From the NCBI GenBank assembly GCA_963678255.2, contig CAXXTW010000001.1, positions 806,001-870,000 of the forward strand: a DNA stretch of 64,000 nt, given 5' to 3'. How positions within the stretch are numbered: the first letter of the stretch is position 1; every line of letters starts with the position of its first letter. Positions 17,680 to 26,215 of the stretch are shown in pieces. The notes under the pieces were generated by a model. It did not search any database, was not told the DNA's origin, and was given only the letters and a program-made list of their open reading frames with translations. The stretch is from G963678255 sp963678255. Its GTDB lineage: Bacteria > Cloacimonadota > Cloacimonadia > Cloacimonadales > WRIO01. The translations under genes were made by a program, and so were the position numbers.

Positions 17680-19841
17680 CTTCTTGAGAATTCAAAAGCA
17701 TCATAATCATAACCGACAGACACATAGCTAAAGAATTTGTTGTTTTCATTATAAGAAAAAGCAATTCTGACTGGACCAAAAATAGTTTTATATCCAAAAT
17801 TTAAGCCTAATGCTGTCAAAGTATTATTCATTTCCATCCATTTATCTTGATTACCCCAGGTTAAATAGTTAAAGGTTAAATCAGTAAATATATTTTTCTT
17901 TAGATTTACTCTAAAACCAACTTTTGCCATTCTATAAAATGGGGTATAAACCTCCTGAGTATTAACTCCCATGAAGTTATTGATACCTCCAACATTGAAT
18001 AAATCAACTTGAACAGGTTCTGTTTCAAAATAAGTGCCATATTCAAAATGACCAATCCAACTTATTCTTTGAGAAAAAGGAATGGCAAAATAATCTTTTA
18101 TAATCATTTTTTTGAAATATTTGTTACTATATCTGTTTTGTTCAGAAACGAGGAATTTTGCTAACAATCTTCTGCCTTTTTGCATAAAGATTATATCATT
18201 AGCTTCTTCATAATAAAATTTTAAACCATATCCCACAGATGTCATTTTATTATCAAGATAATCGATGGTGGCGATATCCTTATATTGGTTTTTATGAAAA
18301 TGATAAATGAAAGATTCAAGAATAGAATTATTAAATGCATAGATACCAACACCTGCAGTACCCCCATACTCAGAGTATTTAAGGCTCATAGTTTTTTCAT
18401 GTTTATCATTATAAATCAGAATTTTATCTTCTTTTACATAGGGAAAGAGTCTGAAATACGCACCAAAGTGTTTTCCAAAGTTTTTTACATAATCAAGATC
18501 AAGTTCATATTTCCCTCCAATTTGAGCATTAACCAAAAAGCGAGAGTTTTTTTGTATTACATTATTAAAATCTAGAATGCTTCCTGCGATAAATCCATTG
18601 TATTCATTATACGTCAGGTTAATTCCTAAATGTTTTCTTTCTTTTTCTTTAACATGAATAGTGAGAGAATAATCGTTATTATCTTTATTAATGACAGGGT
18701 AAATTTGATCGAATAATTCACTGGTCCAGGCTTGATAGAAAGCAGAGAGAATTTGATCTTTTGAATACATTACATTAGATTGTAAACCGACGTATTCTCT
18801 TATTTTACTTGAATGGAGGTATTCATTATTCTCTACGTATATCCATTTAAAAGCCAAGGTATCAGGTAAAGCCATACAGTAGTTTTCTTTTATTTTTATT
18901 GAATCATTAAAAGTGGAAATATAATTGGCAAGAGAATCAAAAACAGGGAAATATCTGGAAGCTTCTAATTCTCCAATCATTATGATTTCTTTAGCTTTAT
19001 TAAAATCTATCACAGAAAACTCATCAACAGCTGGACTGATTAGTATATCAACTTTTTCAGAAGACTTTTCAAGATTTGAGGTCATACCAATATTAATAGT
19101 TTGATTTAGAACATTAACAATATTAACGAGTTCTTCTTTAGTTTGTAAAACGGAGTTTGTTTTCAATCCGATGATAATATCCATACCTAATTCTTTAGCT
19201 ACATCAACAGGGAAGTTTTGTGAAATACCACCATCAATAACTAAGTCTTGATCAATCTCAAAAGGTAAGAATATGCTAGGCAAAGAGCTTGAGGCTCTCA
19301 TAGCATTTGCCAGCGATCCTTTAGAAAACAGGATAGGCTTGCCAGTTAAAAGACTTGTCCCCACGCATCTAAAAGGGATTTTTAAACTATCAAAATCGCA
19401 AGAATAATTTGCTTTCCAAGCATATTTAATAAGATTTAAATGAATATTGTTACCAATGATAAAACCTTGAGGCAATGAAGGCATACAATTTTTATCCAGA
19501 TTAAAGTTGAAATTACCTGTAGGTGCCCACCGTTTTTGTCCTACATAATAATTTACTCTTGGAACCTGATCATTTAGTAAGTCATCCCAAGGAGTAGAAA
19601 GGACGATTTGTTCAATTTCATCAGCAGAGTACCCCATAGCATAAAATCCTCCGATTATTGCCCCCATACTCGTTCCCACAATGCAATCAATAGGCAGACC
19701 GGTTTCTTCAATAACTCTAAGCATTCCTATGTGAGCAAAACCTTTTGCACCGCCTCCACTTAAGACAAGACCAATTTTAGGTCTAGCTTCTAAGAAAGTA
19801 AAGAAGACACAAAATATTAAAACCCATACTATCTTTTTCAT
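17676..19841 (-). CDS. Patatin-like phospholipase fused to an outer-membrane beta-barrel
   Basis: 721 aa. Signal peptide (MKKIVWVLIFCVFFTFLEA), then a patatin domain: oxyanion loop LSGGGAKGFAHIG, nucleophile elbow GTSMG with S58, and DGGISQNFPV with the catalytic Asp. Residues ~330-400 look like a POTRA-type domain, and the rest alternates in beta strands up to FGYKTIFGPVRIAFSYNENN...VSVGYDYDAFEF, an Omp85/surface-antigen barrel. This is the RssA/PlpD-type class V-like autotransporter architecture: a lipase anchored by its own barrel in the outer membrane. Four-base overlap with aroA. Confidence 0.9.
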   Translation of the reverse strand: MKKIVWVLIFCVFFTFLEARPKIGLVLSGGGAKGFAHIGMLRVIEETGLPIDCIVGTSMGAIIGGFYAMGYSADEIEQIVLSTPWDDLLNDQVPRVNYYVGQKRWAPTGNFNFNLDKNCMPSLPQGFIIGNNIHLNLIKYAWKANYSCDFDSLKIPFRCVGTSLLTGKPILFSKGSLANAMRASSSLPSIFLPFEIDQDLVIDGGISQNFPVDVAKELGMDIIIGLKTNSVLQTKEELVNIVNVLNQTINIGMTSNLEKSSEKVDILISPAVDEFSVIDFNKAKEIIMIGELEASRYFPVFDSLANYISTFNDSIKIKENYCMALPDTLAFKWIYVENNEYLHSSKIREYVGLQSNVMYSKDQILSAFYQAWTSELFDQIYPVINKDNNDYSLTIHVKEKERKHLGINLTYNEYNGFIAGSILDFNNVIQKNSRFLVNAQIGGKYELDLDYVKNFGKHFGAYFRLFPYVKEDKILIYNDKHEKTMSLKYSEYGGTAGVGIYAFNNSILESFIYHFHKNQYKDIATIDYLDNKMTSVGYGLKFYYEEANDIIFMQKGRRLLAKFLVSEQNRYSNKYFKKMIIKDYFAIPFSQRISWIGHFEYGTYFETEPVQVDLFNVGGINNFMGVNTQEVYTPFYRMAKVGFRVNLKKNIFTDLTFNYLTWGNQDKWMEMNNTLTALGLNFGYKTIFGPVRIAFSYNENNKFFSYVSVGYDYDAFEFSRR

Positions 19842-19861
19842 ATTTATTTTACTCCATTTTT

Positions 19862-19890
19862 CATATACTTGATATGGAACAATTCGTCAA
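19862..19890 (-). promoter_or_regulatory. Promoter of the patatin-aroA unit
   Basis: Minus strand TTGACG (19890-19885), 17-bp spacer, TATATG (19867-19862), 20 bp before the ATG at 19841. Confidence 0.55.
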
Positions 19891-20152
19891 GAAATTAATT
19901 TTAGGCTATTTTAGAACAGACTATGAGACTGTCCAAATTATATAAGCTCCCATTAAGTAACTCTTGTACATATAGGCTAGAAAAGTGAACCTATAGGCTC
20001 CATATCGACGTTTTCTTGACAAATTTGGCTAATGTTGAGGTTAGCAAGGTATGAGTTTTGATCAATATTATATTTTCCTCTCATAATTCATCATTGCTAT
20101 TGGTAAAGTCCCCTATATCGGGTCAGATAACGTAGTTTTAATCTTAAAAAAC

Positions 20153-20282
20153 TTGACAAGTAAAATATCTTCTTGTAGAAATGAATTTTGAATGAAAATA
20201 AATAATGAAATGAATATAAATCGTCTTCCATTTTTCAACAAGATTTAAGATAGTAATGGCACCTTAGAATCTTGTTTTTTTT
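20153..20282 (+). ncRNA. Possible small RNA or attenuated leader
   Basis: TTGACA (20153-20158) and TAGAAA (20176-20181) at 17-bp spacing would start a transcript near 20188 that ends at the terminator at 20237-20282, about 95 nt. No open frame with a ribosome-binding site fits inside. It could be a free sRNA or a leader controlling the large secreted-protein gene downstream. No known family recognised. Confidence 0.35.
20237..20282 (+). terminator. Intrinsic terminator upstream of a gene
   Basis: Stem AACAAGATT(T)AAG (20237-20249) with CTTAGAATCTTGTT (20263-20276), loop of about 13 nt, followed by a run of Ts to 20282. It ends no recognised plus-strand gene; the only upstream gene is divergent. 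Confidence 0.7.
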
Positions 20283-20377
20283 ATCCTAAAAGAATTTTTA
20301 TAAAAATTATCTATTATAGAAATGTCTTTTTTGTAATTATTTTAAATATCTATAAGGAGATGAGAAAAGAATTAATA

Positions 20378-20386
20378 TGATATAAT
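20378..20386 (+). promoter_or_regulatory. Extended -10 promoter of the large secreted-protein gene
   Basis: TGATATAAT (20378-20386) gives an extended -10 with a perfect TATAAT; no clear -35. The leader would be about 31 nt, with AAAGGAAG at 20413-20420 before the ATG at 20424. Confidence 0.45.
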
Positions 20387-20423
20387 ATGATAATTGTTAG
20401 TGAACAAAAAAAAAGGAAGTAGT

Positions 20424-22703
20424 ATGAATTCGTTATTTATTCTGAAACGTACTTGGTTAGCCGTTCTTTTTACTATGGTCTTGTTAACCTCTGCTCTTTG
20501 GGCTCAGCTCCCACAAGGCTTTGAAGGTGGCACAACCATGCCAACCGGTTGGACAACTTATGATGGTGACAATGATGGTCAGACATTTGTAGTCTATGCT
20601 TCTGCTACAGCTCATGGTGGTACTAATGTTTGTCGTGTGCACTGGAATTCTGTTGGTAATAATGATTGGTTAGTAACACCAGCTTTACAGATCACCAATG
20701 ATTACAAAGTAGTGAAATTTTGGGCAAAATCAGAAAATTCTACTTATTTAGAAGAATTTAATGTTAAATTATCAACAACAACGAATGCTGTTGCTAGTTT
20801 TACTGTGAATTTACAAAGTGTTGGGAATTCTCCATTTACATGGACTGAATACACCTATGATTTAACCCCATATATTGGTCAAACAGTATATTTAGCTGTT
20901 AATTGCGTATCTGTAGATGAGTTTTATTTAAACTTAGATGATTTTGATTGGGCAATTCAATCTTCAATCACTGGAACTGTTACTTCAGGTGGCAATCCAT
21001 TAGCTGATGCAAAAGTTGCGATTAACACAATTCCTATATTTGCAATGACAAATGCTTCAGGTGTTTATACACTTTCTGGTTCTTTTGCAGGTACTTTCAA
21101 TTTAACAGCATCAAAAAATGGTTATGTTAATGGTACAGCAACAGGCGTTGTCGTTGGAGCTAATCAAACTGTAACTCAAGACTTTTCATTAACAGCTTTA
21201 CCAATGGTTACTGTTTCTGGTCAAGTAAATGCTGGTGATACCAATGCTCCATTAGCAGGTGCTTCAGTTAGTTTATCTGGTTATGCTAATGTTGGTCCAG
21301 TAACTACGAATGCTCAGGGACTTTTTACACTTCCAGGCGTTTTTGCAAGTAATACCTATAATATTAATGTAACTGCTGATGGTTATTTAGCTTACACCGC
21401 TGAATTAGTTGTTGGTGCAGTTAATCAAACAGTTCCTACCATTACAATTCAAGAATCAACTAATCCTCCAAGAAACGTTGTTGCTGTTGCTACAGAAGCT
21501 AATTGTGCTTTAACTTGGCGCAAACCTTCTTCTTTACCTGAAGTAGAATATCGTTATGATGACGGTACAGCTGTTGGTCAGTTAGGCGTTCAAACTGGAA
21601 CAACCAATACTATTCTTGGTGCTGCTCATCGTCATAACGCTGAAGTTACAGCTGTGAGCTGGATGTTGACTGATAACGGTGGTCCTCATGCTGCTGTTGA
21701 TGTATGGGTTTTTGGTTTAACCAACGGTGTTCCTGACAACACTAATGTTTTATATCATGCAACAAATGTAGCTAGTACTGATTTAACTTGGATGACTCAT
21801 ACTCTTCCAGAAGCTATTAATTGCCCTAATGGATTCTTTGTTGGTGTATCTTATACCGGATTTTTAGCTTTAGGTTTAGATGATGGTCTTGGTGCTGATT
21901 ATCCATTTACCAATAATACTCAATATGCTTCAAATAATTATACAACAACAGAATTTGCTGCTCTTGAGACTTTAGGCGCATTTTCTGGCAGTTTCACAAT
22001 TCGTGCTATGGGTTATGATCATGGAGCTCTTCCTGCATCAATCGCTAGAATAAACATGAATTCTATGGATTCAAAAAGAAATTCACATTATGCAAACTTA
22101 ACAAAATCTGAATGTGCTCCAATTTTTACTAATTTCTCAATGCTTCCAACAACTTTAAATCGTGCACTTCAAGGTTACAAAATTTCTCGTTCCACTTTAG
22201 CTAACATTGCTAATCCTAATGCATGGGAAAATATTGGCACGACAGCGACTGCTAATGACACAACATATACTGATGCTACTTGGGCACAACAACCATTAGG
22301 TTTATACAAATATATAATCCAGGCAAGATATTCAAACAATGTTCTTTCTGCAGAAGCTTTGTCAAATATGGTAGCTCGTGATATGAATGCTCAAGTAATA
22401 GTAAATTTATCAACAGTTAATGGAATTAGTCCTGTTGGGGCAATAGTAAAATTGACATGTACTGATGCAGATCCAAATCATGTTTATCAAATGACAGCTA
22501 CTTCTGCTACTGTTGTTTTCCCTACAGTTTGGAAAGCAATTTATCAAGTAAAAGTAACATTACCAGGTTATAACACATTCATCGAAGAAAATGTCGACAT
22601 AAATACTAACCCATTTGGCTATGATGTTTTATTACAAGTATCAAATACTATTTTTCTGAAGGTTTTGAAGGCGCGGTATTCCCTCCAACTGGTTGGACAA
22701 TGA
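20424..22703 (+). CDS. Large type IX-secreted adhesin-like protein, N-terminal part (frameshifted)
   Basis: 759 codons to a stop reached only after a frameshift. ATG at 20424 behind AAAGGAAG; signal peptide MNSLFILKRTWLAVLF...SALWA. Residues ~28-185 form a choice-of-anchor-J/MAM-like domain (GFEGGTTMPTGWTTYDGDNDG...VTPALQI). Two carboxypeptidase-regulatory-like (transthyretin-fold) repeats follow (ITGTVTSGGNPLADAKVAI; VSGQVNAGDTNAPLAGASVS), then a fibronectin/lectin-like region. At the T-run 22651-22655 the frame breaks: the last ~16 residues (after VSNTIF) are out-of-frame sequence, while the -1 frame continues with SEGFEGAVFPPTGWT, a second choice-of-anchor-J start. Adhesion or glycan binding at the surface is inferred. 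Confidence 0.8.
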   Translation: MNSLFILKRTWLAVLFTMVLLTSALWAQLPQGFEGGTTMPTGWTTYDGDNDGQTFVVYASATAHGGTNVCRVHWNSVGNNDWLVTPALQITNDYKVVKFWAKSENSTYLEEFNVKLSTTTNAVASFTVNLQSVGNSPFTWTEYTYDLTPYIGQTVYLAVNCVSVDEFYLNLDDFDWAIQSSITGTVTSGGNPLADAKVAINTIPIFAMTNASGVYTLSGSFAGTFNLTASKNGYVNGTATGVVVGANQTVTQDFSLTALPMVTVSGQVNAGDTNAPLAGASVSLSGYANVGPVTTNAQGLFTLPGVFASNTYNINVTADGYLAYTAELVVGAVNQTVPTITIQESTNPPRNVVAVATEANCALTWRKPSSLPEVEYRYDDGTAVGQLGVQTGTTNTILGAAHRHNAEVTAVSWMLTDNGGPHAAVDVWVFGLTNGVPDNTNVLYHATNVASTDLTWMTHTLPEAINCPNGFFVGVSYTGFLALGLDDGLGADYPFTNNTQYASNNYTTTEFAALETLGAFSGSFTIRAMGYDHGALPASIARINMNSMDSKRNSHYANLTKSECAPIFTNFSMLPTTLNRALQGYKISRSTLANIANPNAWENIGTTATANDTTYTDATWAQQPLGLYKYIIQARYSNNVLSAEALSNMVARDMNAQVIVNLSTVNGISPVGAIVKLTCTDADPNHVYQMTATSATVVFPTVWKAIYQVKVTLPGYNTFIEENVDINTNPFGYDVLLQVSNTIFLKVLKARYSLQLVGQ

Positions 22704-24433
22704 TTGATAGTGATGGCGACACCAATAATTGGTTTCAATATGCTTATGAAGGAACAGCTTATGAAGGTGTTAATTCTGCAGCTTCAGCATCATGGTATAA
22801 TAACGTTGTTTTAACTCCTGATAATTGGTTAATTACTCCAGAAATACAGTTACCAACAAATGCAAATGCTCAACTAAAATTTTTTATTGCAGCTCAAGAT
22901 CCTGATTGGCCTGCTGAACATTATTCGGTAATGATTTCAACAACAAATACAAACCTTTCTTCATTTACTTCAATTTTTTCAGAAACATTAGTAAGTGAAG
23001 AATGGATTCAAAAAACAATATCTTTAGCTGATTATTCTGGACAAGCAATTTATATTGCATTTCGTCATCATGCAGTAACAGATCAATTCTTTATCAAATT
23101 AGATAATATTAATGTCGAATCAACAAATCCATTTTTTACTCATTTTACTCCAGTGTGGTCAGGTAATGGAATCCAACACATGAATTTCTATATAAACTCA
23201 GCCATTACAAATAATGTTCCTTTATCCACAGGAGACGAAATTGCCGTATTCGATGGAGAATCTTGTGTAGGTATGGTAAAATTATATAATCTCATCAGTA
23301 CCTATCCTAATGGAGTTGTATCAATTGCAGCATCTTTAGATGATCCAGAGACTCCTATTATCGATGGTTATACACCAAATCATAATGTAACATTTAAAAT
23401 ATGGAAGTCTCAATTTCATACAGAGTATACAGAACCTGCCCTGTTAGCTACATATTCTCAAGGCACATCTGTCTTTCAAATTGGAGAGACTGCAATTGTT
23501 CAATTGATGATTGATGAGCCACCTGTTATAAATTTACCTGATGAATTTGTTTGTTATGAAGATGGAGTCTTTAATTTGGATTTTACAGCTTATATGAGTA
23601 ATCCTGGACAAAATATTAATGATTTAATGCTTACTTCTTTAGGATCTGAACATCTTAATGTGTCAATAACAGGACACCAAGTCACTATCACTCCACAGGC
23701 TAATTGGTTTGGAACAGAGAATCTTACATTCACTGTAGATGATGGAATAAACAGATCTAATTTATCTTTACGTAGTAAAAATGCGTTACTTCGCTCTGTT
23801 CAGAATAATAATAAAAGAAATCGTTTATCTAGTTCTGACTCAGTTCAATTTACTATTAATCCAATTAACGATACACCCATTATTAATGATTATACTCCTA
23901 GCGCAGACACAGTTTTTGTAATATCAGGAAATGAATTATTATTTTCTGTTTCAGCTTCAGATATAGAAAATACTGAACTCATCTATTCGTGGATGGTTCA
24001 TGGCGTAAGTGCAGACTCTGATTCAACAACTTTAAATTACCTTTTTACAGCTGCAGGAACATATACTGTTAAAGCAATCGTCAGCGATGGTAGCTTAACA
24101 GCTGAAAGAGAATGGGTCGTTTGTGTCAGTGTCGGAACATCAGATTTGACAACTCCAATTACTCAGCTAAAACAAAATTATCCTAATCCATTTAATCCCA
24201 CAACTAGAATTAGTTTTATTCTGAATGAACCAAGCAAGGTAAAAATTCAAATTTTCAATACAAAAGGGCAATTAGTAAAAGAATTACTAAATTCCTACAT
24301 GATATCAGGGAATCATGATATAACTTGGAACGGAAAAGATGGCAAGGGTAATAAAGCAGGATCTGGTGTGTATTTCTATAGAATGGAAACAAATAAACAG
24401 AGATTTATAAAAAAAATGATCATCATCAAATAG
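22655..24433 (+). CDS. Large type IX-secreted adhesin-like protein, C-terminal part
   Basis: Continuation of the preceding gene in the -1 frame; the coding similarity begins at 22655 although the first ATG is at 22700. Domains: second choice-of-anchor-J module (SEGFEGAVFPPTGWTMIDSDGDTNNW...LITPEIQLP), a GDEIAVFDGESCVGMVKL module, a cadherin-like segment (GTENLTFTVDDGINRS), a PKD-like domain (LFTAAGTYTVKAIVSDG) and the sorting tail LKQNYPNPFNPTTRISF...GVYFYRMETNKQRFIKKM. The joined product would be about 1,340 residues. Without recoding, this half has no signal peptide or ribosome-binding site, so it would be silent or the break is a sequencing error in a homopolymer. Confidence 0.8.
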   Translation, partial: SEGFEGAVFPPTGWTMIDSDGDTNNWFQYAYEGTAYEGVNSAASASWYNNVVLTPDNWLITPEIQLPTNANAQLKFFIAAQDPDWPAEHYSVMISTTNTNLSSFTSIFSETLVSEEWIQKTISLADYSGQAIYIAFRHHAVTDQFFIKLDNINVESTNPFFTHFTPVWSGNGIQHMNFYINSAITNNVPLSTGDEIAVFDGESCVGMVKLYNLISTYPNGVVSIAASLDDPETPIIDGYTPNHNVTFKIWKSQFHTEYTEPALLATYSQGTSVFQIGETAIVQLMIDEPPVINLPDEFVCYEDGVFNLDFTAYMSNPGQNINDLMLTSLGSEHLNVSITGHQVTITPQANWFGTENLTFTVDDGINRSNLSLRSKNALLRSVQNNNKRNRLSSSDSVQFTINPINDTPIINDYTPSADTVFVISGNELLFSVSASDIENTELIYSWMVHGVSADSDSTTLNYLFTAAGTYTVKAIVSDGSLTAEREWVVCVSVGTSDLTTPITQLKQNYPNPFNPTTRISFILNEPSKVKIQIFNTKGQLVKELLNSYMISGNHDITWNGKDGKGNKAGSGVYFYRMETNKQRFIKKMIIIK

Positions 24434-24456
24434 TGTCATATGACTAGAGGAGGTCT

Positions 24457-24481
24457 AAAACCCTTTATACATCGGGTTTTT
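24457..24481 (+). terminator. Intrinsic terminator after the large secreted-protein gene
   Basis: AAAACCC (24457-24463) pairs with GGGTTTT (24474-24480) across a 10-nt loop, ending in Ts. Confidence 0.65.
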
Positions 24482-24505
24482 AAGGTATCCCTATATGAGT
24501 ATTTT

Positions 24506-24532
24506 AAGGGCACGATACTTTATCGTGCCCTT
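24506..24532. terminator. Strong hairpin, probably a second terminator
   Basis: Perfect 12-bp stem AAGGGCACGATA / TATCGTGCCCTT with a 3-nt loop (CTT). No long T-run on either side, so a transcript-end or processing hairpin rather than a textbook terminator. Confidence 0.45.
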
Positions 24533-24891
24533 ATACATGAATAATTCATAAAAAGTATTTAAGCTTAAAACCTACTTTCCTCAATAGAAAATCAAGATAT
24601 AGAAATCATGACAAGATGTCTTATTCTCAATCATTAAAAGCATTATTTATTAACATGTTCAGAGTAACAAAAAGTAAGGTATGGGAGAAGATTCTATTAT
24701 TATTCATTATATTATTGGAAAAAATCTGCTTTCTTGAGTTTAAAAATGAGAAATGTAGTAAATATTCGAGTTATTGCTCATTTTGTGCTTGAGTAACTTC
24801 AAAATATATATTTTTGAAACTATTCTTTTTTACATCTTTGGGATATCACTTTTACATTTCGGACATAACAGGGTCTTTTTTTATAAAACAA
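24533..24891. other. Non-coding stretch, no gene seen
   Basis: AT-rich, stops in all frames. On the minus strand near 24855-24875 a 16-codon fragment reads TLLCPKCKSDIPKM and stop, a zinc-ribbon-like scrap. No CRISPR-like repeat with regular spacing is visible. Probably the decayed downstream part of the cas locus. Confidence 0.5.
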
Positions 24892-25139
24892 TTAACAATT
24901 CATGCTGATCATTAATCGCAACTGCTTTTGTTTGCATGAAGAACATAAGGGAAAAACATGTATTTTTCCATTCTTCTGGTTGATTTTTTCTAATATATTC
25001 ATAAACCAATTGATATTTTTTGAGTTGATATTAGCTACAAAAACAGATTCCTGAATTATTAAACCATGTATTTCAAGAAATTTCGATAGACGATAGCTTC
25101 ATTTTCATTGTTGCCAGAGTTTGCATAAGAAAATGTCAA
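24892..25139 (-). pseudogene. cas2: cas2 remnant (CRISPR adaptation nuclease), frameshifted
   Basis: Reading leftwards from a TTG at 25139 the translation gives LTFSYANSGNNENEAI, then after a shift near 25088-25095 continues in another frame as YRLSKFLEIHGLIIQESVFVANINSKNINWFMNILEKIN and ...GKIHVFPLCSSCKQKQ, ending at the stop at 24892. This is the Cas2 pattern: first strand, RRxxxFLExxGxxxQESVFE-like core, and a final strand ending in PLCxxC. The length (about 82 residues) is close to a complete Cas2. The first-strand Asp of active Cas2 (YDIS) reads as YANS here, and the frame is broken, so it should be inactive. It lies directly downstream of cas6 on the same strand. Confidence 0.6.
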
Positions 25140-25152
25140 TCGAGTCTTTTGT

Positions 25153-25977
25153 TTACCTGTAATCTATGGATTTTTCTTGATTGCTTTCTTTAATTCGATA
25201 TTGTCCAAAACCTAAGCTTTTATTCTTTCCAAGCCCTAAATATTGTCCTTTTACGAGTATCTCTAACAGAGCTTTCGAAAAATGACCTTTGATAACGAGA
25301 GATCCCATGAGACCACCAATAGAATTTTTATAAACCATATCAACCCATTTGAGGTTTTGTTTAATAATGGTCAGGTTTAAAACAATGGGATCTTGAATGA
25401 GAAAAGAATCTTTTAATGAATTAATAAAAAGTTGTATATCAAAAAAGTCTTCATCAAAGAATTTATGACGTGGTTTCTTGAATTCATCTGGTCTTTTCAA
25501 TCTTAATGGTGTTATAAATAACAAGGTTAATTCATCCAAATCAGACAAGGCTTCAAGTTCTTCGGAAAAAATATCATCAGAAATTGGCAGTGAATCTTCA
25601 GAGAATTCATCTTTATCCAGTAAATTTACTGCTTTTAAAAAAGCTATTGAGCCATTGATTGTAAATTGACAGGATTTATTGGGATTTATCTTGAGGATTG
25701 GCTCAGTTTTTATACTTTTTAACCAGTTTAAAACACTTCTTTTTTGGAGATCATCAAAGAAAATGATGCAAGATGTATGGTCTGAAATATTATAACGGCT
25801 AACCCCATTTTGCACAGGAATAACTCCCATTGCATTGCTAGGTAAAACATTGTATTGATTCTTTTTTAAAAACGGTTTGATAGAATTACTGATACAACCA
25901 TACCATTGAACACCGCTATAAAACAGAATGTGATCAATCACTTTTAAACAAGTGAAATCAATTCGAACATAATACAT
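25153..25977 (-). CDS. cas6: Cas6-like CRISPR RNA endoribonuclease (RAMP), apparently orphan
   Basis: 274 aa. The C-terminal third fits the Cas6/PF10040 pattern: VDMVYKNSIGGLMGSLVIKG, then LLEILVKGQYLGLG and KNKSLGFGQYRI, the glycine-rich RAMP loop. The N-terminal part (LPSNAMGVIPVQNGVSRYN...CIIFFDD) fits the first ferredoxin-like domain. An acidic insert lies near residues 120-150. Cas6 cuts precursor CRISPR RNA at each repeat. No interference genes, cas1 or CRISPR array are visible in the window; only a broken cas2 follows. Ribosome-binding site GAGGT precedes the ATG. The frame is intact, which is notable for a remnant locus; the family call rests on motif reading only. Confidence 0.7.
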   Translation of the reverse strand: MYYVRIDFTCLKVIDHILFYSGVQWYGCISNSIKPFLKKNQYNVLPSNAMGVIPVQNGVSRYNISDHTSCIIFFDDLQKRSVLNWLKSIKTEPILKINPNKSCQFTINGSIAFLKAVNLLDKDEFSEDSLPISDDIFSEELEALSDLDELTLLFITPLRLKRPDEFKKPRHKFFDEDFFDIQLFINSLKDSFLIQDPIVLNLTIIKQNLKWVDMVYKNSIGGLMGSLVIKGHFSKALLEILVKGQYLGLGKNKSLGFGQYRIKESNQEKSIDYR

Positions 25978-25994
25978 TTATACCTCACATAATA

Positions 25995-26023
25995 TTATTA
26001 AATAGGTTATGATAATTAGTCAA
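25995..26023 (-). promoter_or_regulatory. cas6 promoter
   Basis: Minus strand TTGACT (26023-26018), 17-bp spacer, TAATAA (26000-25995); short leader of about 11 nt before the ATG at 25977. Confidence 0.45.
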
Positions 26024-26120
26024 GACATAAATGTTGTTGCAAAGAGACATTTGCATATTCTTTGTTTTATAAGATCAAAGTAGATCAATTTTATCATAAA
26101 GTACTTAATTTTAGTTAACC

Positions 26121-26162
26121 AAGCTCCAAGGAAGCTCCAAGGAAGGAGTAAGGAAGGAGTAG
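26121..26162 (+). repeat. Dispersed purine-rich repeat, copy 1
   Basis: AAGCTCCAAGGAAGCTCCAA followed by GGAAGGAGTA units. The same sequence occurs in inverted orientation at 57588-57639, 31 kb away; both copies border accessory islands. Confidence 0.8.
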
Positions 26163-26180
26163 GCAAATCAAAGATTTGCA

Positions 26181-26215
26181 GATAATAGATAATAGATAAT
26201 AGATAATAGATAAAA
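26181..26215 (+). repeat. Heptanucleotide microsatellite (GATAATA)x4 + GATAAAA
   Basis: Four perfect 7-bp units and one with a single change, ending exactly where the first 206-bp tandem unit begins. Confidence 0.85.

Noticed and set aside
22640..22710. Programmed -1 frameshift
   Set aside because: The T-run could slip, but no classical X XXY YYZ heptamer in the right phase and no clear downstream pseudoknot were seen; a missing base is simpler.
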